Source: Dehalococcoidia bacterium
GTDB lineage: Bacteria; Chloroflexota; Dehalococcoidia; Dehalococcoidales; JAUWZL01
Length of the DNA stretch: 6,635 nt
Assembly (NCBI GenBank): GCA_030615305.1
Contig: JAUWZL010000040.1
Location: 1 to 6,635, forward strand
Direction of reading: 5' to 3'
Shown here: positions 6,064 to 6,635 of the stretch, in pieces
How positions within the stretch are numbered: the first letter of the stretch is position 1
Layout of the letters: the number at the start of each line of letters is the position of its first letter
Position numbers and translations under genes: made by a program
The notes under the pieces: model-generated
Databases searched by the model: none
What the model was told of the DNA's origin: nothing
Seen by the model: only the letters and a program-made list of their open reading frames with translations

Positions 6064-6635
6064 TAGACTTAGCCTTTTTCTCATTGTGAAATAGTTCACA
6101 GGGCAGGTATCTTTCTTTGCCCCAGGCATTGGTAAGCTCTTTGACCCGGCTGTCTGTATCACTAGCCCAGATGAGGTGGTAGTAGGGCGGGTTGGAGAAG
6201 CCGGCTGGCTTCAAATCCTCAACGTATCTATAGCCCAGCCCCTTTAGCCCGGCCTTGAACAAAGCCACCAGCTGTTTTCTGGCTTCATCCCGTCCTATCT
6301 TACCATCCAGCCTCTTTTGCCTTATTTCTTGCCACTTTTGGTGGCCAAAAAATCTGTTTATGGAGGCTTCGCATTCTGGGCGGGTTAGGTTCCGCAGGAG
6401 AGCCATTTCCAGCGGGAATATAATCAGCAGGTTCATCTTGTGGCCACTCCAGTCCTTGCCGTGGGCAGCCAGCTTTCTTATTGTTGTCCAGCGTAGCCTG
6501 GTATATCCCGGTGGGTCAACCAGGGCAAAACTGGCCGCTGAGCGGGGAATAAGGTCAAAGACCTGGTGCATAACCCTTTCTCTGATGCAGTTACCGGTTA
6601 TTATCTCTACACTATTATCGGTGTTAAGCGGTGCC
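6056..6635 (-). CDS. tcmP: Three-Cys-motif partner protein (TcmP-like), 5' end cut by window edge
   Basis: The frame stays open from the right edge to TAA at 6058-6056; 192 residues of the C-terminal part are visible, and an internal ATG at 6571 is not the real start. TcmP proteins are named for occurring next to a three-cysteine-motif (Gp37/Gp68-type) protein and have a methyltransferase-like fold; their biochemical role is not well defined. The visible part shows VEIITGNC (9-16), a hydrophobic strand ending in ALVDPPGY (37-44) where relatives have D-P-Y/P-G, and KMNLLIIFPLEMALLRNL. The tail GFSNPPYYHLIWASD resembles the family's Y.L.F.S.H/D strand. Any partner gene would lie upstream, outside the window. 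Its end overlaps the dehydratase start by 8 bases, so the two are probably translated together. Family assignment rests on pattern recognition and is moderately sure. Confidence 0.72.
   Translation of the reverse strand, partial: APLNTDNSVEIITGNCIRERVMHQVFDLIPRSAASFALVDPPGYTRLRWTTIRKLAAHGKDWSGHKMNLLIIFPLEMALLRNLTRPECEASINRFFGHQKWQEIRQKRLDGKIGRDEARKQLVALFKAGLKGLGYRYVEDLKPAGFSNPPYYHLIWASDTDSRVKELTNAWGKERYLPCELFHNEKKAKSNE

Noticed and set aside
6064..6162. Upstream ATG extending the dehydratase by 33 residues
   Set aside because: It would overlap the tcmP coding end by more than 100 bases, the extra residues do not resemble the family, and the ATG at 6063 has better ribosome binding site support and matches the conserved start.

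Overview
The window holds seven protein-coding genes, all on the minus strand and tightly packed. In transcription order (right to left) they are: the 3' part of a TcmP-like gene, a 2-hydroxyacyl-CoA dehydratase-family gene, gap, a tubulin/FtsZ-superfamily GTPase, dnaX, a YbaB/EbfC nucleoid protein, and recR. No tRNA, rRNA, CRISPR array or insertion sequence was seen. The longest stretch without a gene is under 200 bases. The dnaX-ybaB-recR set is a bacterial hallmark. A lone HgdB-type dehydratase, a TcmP gene and a CetZ-like tubulin beside it suggest an anaerobic bacterium, and my best guess is the Dehalococcoidia branch of Chloroflexota. That assignment is inference from gene content and protein flavour, not a search result.

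Right block (4007-6635): the tcmP-like frame runs off the right edge. It overlaps the dehydratase gene by 8 bases (ATGAATAA), and gap follows after 17 bases with a strong Shine-Dalgarno, so the three look co-transcribed. The pairing of glycolytic GAPDH with a radical-type dehydratase may be metabolic or mere adjacency.

Middle block (2669-4006): the tubulin-like gene appears to be its own transcription unit. It has a near-consensus promoter (TTGACA-18-TAAAAT), a GGAGG ribosome binding site and a G/C-rich hairpin with a U6 tail as terminator. The protein has a GTPase core whose N-terminus looks more like archaeal CetZ than like division FtsZ.

Left block (64-2602): dnaX, ybaB/ebfC and recR form the conserved replication/repair operon, with a 4-base ATGA overlap and a 16-base gap. 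Inside dnaX, in the proline-rich linker, there is an in-frame A AAA AAA heptamer, a 7-base spacer and a perfect 8-bp G/C-rich stem. The -1 frame stop codon sits at the foot of that stem. This is the layout of a programmed frameshift that would make a short gamma-type clamp-loader subunit. It and the CetZ-like GTPase are the two most notable items.
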